In this document: positions 59,779 to 64,000 of the stretch, one piece after another
Numbering within the stretch: position 1 is the first letter of the stretch
How the letters are laid out: each line of letters starts with the position of its first letter
NCBI GenBank assembly: GCA_963971425.1
Contig: OZ020514.1
Span: forward strand, 19,007,406-19,071,405
Direction: 5' to 3'
From: Bryoerythrophyllum caledonicum
Lineage: Eukaryota > Streptophyta > Bryopsida > Pottiales > Pottiaceae
DNA: 64,000 nucleotides
Made by a program: the position numbers and the translations under genes
Notes under the pieces: generated by a model
The model's input: only the letters and a program-made list of their open reading frames with translations
Databases searched by the model: none
What the model was told of the DNA's origin: nothing

Positions 59779-62699
59779 ATGGAAGATCGCTCATACGATG
59801 TTGTTGTCCGAGTTCCACCTACCTTGCCTCCAGGTGTTGCTGCATGTGATGGAATTCCTCGTGCGTCGTGGTTCTCAAAACGCGTGATCCTTTGAAACAC
59901 ATCTGGGGCTGATGTTGAAATTGGACTTTGCTAGAGTGTTGATTCTGGATTTGTTCCTGAAACTGGTGGTCGGCCACTTGGAGATGATTATGTTGCGATT
60001 CTAATCGCTGAATGCTTAGACGAGACTGAAATTCCATTGAACTGGATGTTTGCCCTTCGAGCGTGGCCAACTCGATAGGTCTTTCTTTGCAACGTCAATT
60101 TGTACGACCAAGAGCAAACTAGCATTTACAATGCTGCTCTAAAAGTATTTCGTCGCGGTCCTAGAGTAGGCGTTCGACAGTACAAAACCACTCGTCAGAG
60201 AGTAGAGGGTCCTTCCCCACGAAAGAAGGAAGTACTACTTACTTCACAATCGATCAACTCTGTTGCTAGCACTGTCTGTCGTCCAAGAAATTGTACTGAA
60301 CGATTTCCACGGTGTTCAATTTTTGTGCTTCGCTCCCAAGTTTACCATGACATTGGAGGTGTTTTCTTTCAGAAACATGTCTGGCTTGATGTACACAGGC
60401 AGATCTACATGGATTCCAATGGCAACAATGTGGTGACGCTTGATGGAATTGATGTATGCCAAAATGCATGGTGTACTATCATGGGGGTTAGCCGAGCCAC
60501 ATTCTACCGGTACAAACGAGAGGCAAAGGACGGGATGCAGGCGGGGGCACACGGCAATACTGGTTCAAAGAAACCCCGGACTCATACTCTACAGGCAATT
60601 GCTACTCTACATGATATACTTGATGATGCTGCTGATCACAGTACTAATAAGACTACTACACTTGGCACTGGGGAGAAGGTGGTCTCGAAACACCTGCTTG
60701 CCTCTTTTAAGACTACTGCACTTGGCACTTGGCAATGGAGTGGAGTGTTGCCCAAAATGAATGAGGTGAATTCAAGATTTGGCCTCAAACCAATATCTTT
60801 GTTTGGTCTTAGTCGAATTTGGAGCTCTCAATTTGAACAATACTCTACTAAAAAGCCTGGTGACAACTTTGCTCGCTGCGGAAGATGCGACCAACTCAAG
60901 CAATTAAAGAAGGCTTGTACACAGGGGTCCTCCTCATATAAGATGTGGGAAGTCAAATTGCAATTACATTAGGCCTCTCAACAGACTCATCGTATTTTAT
61001 ATTATGGAAACCAGAAGAATTTGGAAGAAAAACCTAATGAGGTTGTGTGCGTCATCCATGATAAAATGGATCATAGCAAAACCGCATCTCCTCATTTTTC
61101 TCACAAGAATTAAGCGACGGAGTCCTTCATGAAACTGCCTGTGGCCGTAACTGGAATGATTGCGCATGGACATGGAGATGTTCGTTATGCCCATTATAGT
61201 CTTGACATCTTCCCCACCGACTCGAACCACACTGTTGGATCCATTGCGAAGTTACTTCGAGACTTAGAGAGTCCACCGGTGTATTCTTCTCGTGAATTAT
61301 TTACGGGAGGAAGAGCTTCTCCTCTCTCTCAGGCTGTGCTTGCGGATGCTAACGTGTGTCTTGGATCCCTTGCTGCTCCATCGGTTGAGCATGTTCCTGC
61401 GAAACAATTACCACCAATTCTCCAAATGTAGTTGGATAATGCCACAGGGGACAATAAAAATAGATTTGTGTTTGCTTTCTTTTCCCTCCTCGTTCATATG
61501 GGTATTTTCCGTGAAGTGTATGTCAACTTCTTACTTGTTGGTCATACTCACGAGGATATTGATGCAATGTTTGGGAAATGGAGTTCCAAACTCAAGTCAA
61601 ATAGCTATCCAACGATTCCACTCTTGATGAAATCATTCATGGATGCTGAGAAAATGCCAGTTATTCCACACGTCATTGAAGAGGTGCCCAATTTCAAGGG
61701 CTTTTTGGAAGGATATTTGTGCACTGGCAAAGGGGCCGTTACGGGTCACACGAAGGGCCAACAATTCAAGTTCTACAAGGGCTCAGATGGATTGCCAAAG
61801 ATGCAATACAAAATTCTTTGTACAGATAGGGATCATTGGTTGCCCGAGGAGGATGGAGGAATCCAAGTGTGGAAAGTGACGCAGATGGTATGCCAATTTT
61901 GCCTCGTGGTCAGCCGCTTCCTCTCATTCCGCGACGTCATAAGAATTATGATGAGGTTTTGAAGGGTATCTCTGGGTTTCTAAGTCTTCGGGAATCTATG
62001 GCTAACAAGGATCTCTCGGGTGAATATAGGAGGAAGAACGAGCATATTATGTATTATTGGAGAGGTGTTAAGGCTGCCCTCGAGGGGCCTTTGGAAGAAT
62101 CGTCTCTTCTACGAGAGGGATTCTGGCCTCTATCTAGATATGCTCCATCTATGGTGGATGAATATGAGATTGATGGGTCGTTGAGGGAGGAGTATGCAAA
62201 GGACCTTCCATTCATTGGACAACGACATCATTGTCCTCCTCCATCGTTTCGGGTTGGTAGAGATGTGTACGAGGGCTATGTACTTGCGGTGCGTTCTACT
62301 GATGGGGATTTGCGCCCATTTTGGATTGCCTTGGCGTTGACTAATCCACATCCGGATCGTGAACATTCTCATGAGATTAAAGAGCAATACTTCAAACGTG
62401 TATCCCAACGTCATGTGGACTTGGAAACGTACCAAGGGTGGGATTCTAATCATGGGAATAATTGGGTTGAAGAGACTGAATCTGAACCAATCTAGGTATA
62501 TACAGATTGTATTTTAACGGCTTGGAAGCCTAGGTTGCGTGGAAACACAAGCTCCTCTAGGTTAAGAATTCCAAAATCACAAGTAGACATAATCAAGGCA
62601 TCTTTAGCTGAATTATAGATTTCAACGGAATTTGTGGTTTTTGGAGACTGGAGTTATTTTACCAATATAAAATAGGTGGGGGTGCATGTACTTATTTGA
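59779..62699 (+). pseudogene. DUF7869-type transposase, copy B (decayed)
   Basis: One frame from ATG at 59779 (MEDRSYDVVVRVPPTLPPG) runs to about 61880. It then needs a one-base shift and continues to TGA at 62697-62699. It holds a helix-turn-helix-like segment (DVCQNAWCTIMGVSRATF), a Cys pair (CGRCDQLK), and an RNase H-like core VIHDKMDHSKT, LDNATGDNKNRF and VGHTHEDIDAMF. Unlike A1 and A2 it keeps Asp in LDN. In-frame stops: TGA 59893, TAG 59932, TAG 60076, TAG 60970, TAA 61111, TAG 61429, and TAGs near 62493 and beyond (the first of these could be the true end). TAG 61429 aligns with CAG in A1 and A2. It has no intron where A1 has one. Confidence 0.85.
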
Positions 62700-63491
62700 T
62701 TTTTTGTTCTTCCGTACTGGATATTCTATTAAGTATTTACTGAACTAGTATGTACAGGATGGAATTGTAGACTTTGATTGTGCGCATAGCATATTAATTG
62801 TAGATAGAATTTGATTAGTTTTTGTAGTTCCATGTAGTGATGTAATGTGTTGCTTTTAATATTATACAATGGAGCCAAGAGTTTTGTTACAGTATTGATG
62901 TATATATGGCGGTCCACATTGTGAGTGTCATTAATTGTATATTTATCTTTGATGCATCGATACTTTCTATTGATAGCAATTATTGAATGGATTGCTACAA
63001 CACATGCTAACTTCAATGCTAGGTATTTCAACAACCTTGTTGTTTGGAAATAGTATAACCTCCTGAAATTGGTAATTATTTCTCTTCCAACTGAAAATGT
63101 ATGCATTTAGGTGGAATTTAAATGAGTGTATATGTGTACCCCAAACCAATTTTATTCCCCTGAGAGGGGTTATCATATTTACTGCCGCTTATATTTATAT
63201 GGAGTAATTTTATCCTTGCAATGGTTTTTTATCGGATGTTCTAGTTTTTCTTAGGTAATATGCTCCATATCTTGGTACATTTTAAGCTATTCACTATAAT
63301 CATTACACACCCAATTAAATATGATATTCAATTTCATACAAAATGAATTCAACAATCCATGATTTGGCGCGATTATTTAGCATTTTCAATCGAGATTGAA
63401 TCTCAATTTAGTACATAGTCTCAAATTAATGAATTTAATAACTGACTAAAATTAGACACCATGATAAATTGAGACTCCAAAATGTCCCATT
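62700..63491. other. AT-rich spacer
   Basis: No gene was seen. The minus-strand frame at 62729-63106 lacks motifs and is Ile/Asn/Tyr-rich as expected from AT-rich DNA. Confidence 0.5.
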
Positions 63492-63998
63492 TTAATGAGT
63501 ATGGTGTTCTAGGGCAACTCCATCTCCCTTTAGCGCCACATGTTCCTTTAGATACGGATTTGAAATGGCCCTAGCGTAGTCAATGTCAGAGAAAATAGTT
63601 TGCGACCTTGTTTCAAAAGAGTTCGCTAGGTTGGTCGCTATGTCATTCCATAGACTAAAAGATTGTTCTTTTAGAGAAAATACATGCCGTCAAAGATTGT
63701 GCATTACAAGAGAGGCTCGACCCATTGCTGGATCTCGACCATCAAACACACGCAATGCCCTGAAGTTATCTAGGGTCATGTAAACGTAATTTTGACATCG
63801 TTGCCAGGAGGCCACGTCTTGAATGGTTATCACTACGTTTGACGAAGCGATAGCCACATGTTCACTGTTTTGCCTATTTCGTAGGATAGCATAGTAATTT
63901 AGAACACGTGGATGGTCTTTCAGCTACTGCAACACAACCTTCAATTTGACCATTTGGTCCAATATGAAGAAATTACAAGTAAATCTGATTTTGCTAGG
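63492..63998 (-). pseudogene. hAT-type transposase remnant at window end
   Basis: A minus-strand frame enters from the window edge (RFTCNFFILDQMVKLKVVLQ), passes TAG at 63924-63926, and continues LKDHPRVLNYYAILRN, ASWQRCQNYVYMTLDNFRAL, and VFDGRDPAMGRASLVMHNL. After TGA at 63690-63692 it goes on to DYARAISNPYL and ends at TAA 63492. TRF/SNFxML-like and HYAGALLNPYL-like motifs are characteristic of hAT transposases with an RNase H-like fold. The first stop follows Gln as LQ-TAG-LK, probably CAG before mutation. The remainder lies beyond the window. Confidence 0.7.
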
Positions 63999-64000
63999 CA

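Noticed and set aside
9130..62699. A nuclear genetic code with TAG and TAA read as glutamine, as in some ulvophyte algae and ciliates
   Set aside because: Many in-frame stops align with Gln, but TGA also replaces Arg and Trp in the same genes. Frameshifts, a lost splice acceptor and broken motifs accompany the stops, and paired copies carry reciprocal damage. Ordinary decay explains all of it. The decisive test would be TAR codons in conserved host genes, none of which is in this window.
63462..63520. A second MITE end similar to the one at 4869 (GAGTATGGTGTTCT)
   Set aside because: The similarity is short, the bases are part of a readable hAT transposase frame on the minus strand, and no partner end or target duplication was found.

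Overview
This window looks like a transposon-rich stretch of a plant (streptophyte) nuclear genome. Support: GT-AG introns, interstitial TTTAGGG-type telomere repeats, a CACTA element, hAT remnants, LINE and SINE-like debris, minisatellites and long AT-rich spacers. No conserved housekeeping gene was recognised. The gene families present would fit a seed-free lineage such as a bryophyte or lycophyte, but that is inference and the species cannot be named.

Layout. 1-1319: nothing recognisable. 1.3-7.2 kb: a 43-bp minisatellite interrupted by a 237-bp MITE. 7.42-24.31 kb: a candidate 16.9-kb DNA transposon (A1) with 18/20-bp inverted ends. It carries a small acidic ORF, a decayed minus-strand DUF7869-type transposase, telomere-like and purine-rich repeats, and a plus-strand multi-exon gene with a ParB-like domain followed by an FCP1-type HAD domain and a second degenerate HAD-like exon. 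24.3-30.2 kb: hAT and coiled-coil gene remnants. 30.2-40.3 kb: a head-to-head pair of decayed genes, kinase-like (minus) and RING-like (plus), sharing a GC-rich promoter region later split by a 2.2-kb CACTA element, then a truncated second RING-gene copy. 40.5-48.8 kb: a second, more broken A-type element (A2) with its own insertions. 48.7-49.5 kb: an intact unknown ORF. 49.5-58.8 kb: AT-rich repeats with no gene found. 58.8-62.7 kb: a third, divergent DUF7869-type transposase (B). The window ends inside a hAT remnant.

The main signal is three unrelated families of short palindromes, each tied to its own genes and arrayed just 5' of them (family A also in introns). Family A is CCGGAGATCTCCGG, around the A transposases and the ParB/HAD gene. 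Family B is TATCCTCGANTCGAGGATA, upstream of the B transposase and the unknown ORF. Family C is GGCGGAGACGTCCCCGCC, around the kinase and RING genes. They may be element-specific binding sites for a transposase or regulator.

Most of these genes are decayed. Many premature stops match C-to-T or G-to-A changes at Gln, Arg and Trp codons when paired copies are compared. Methylation-linked decay explains this better than a changed genetic code.
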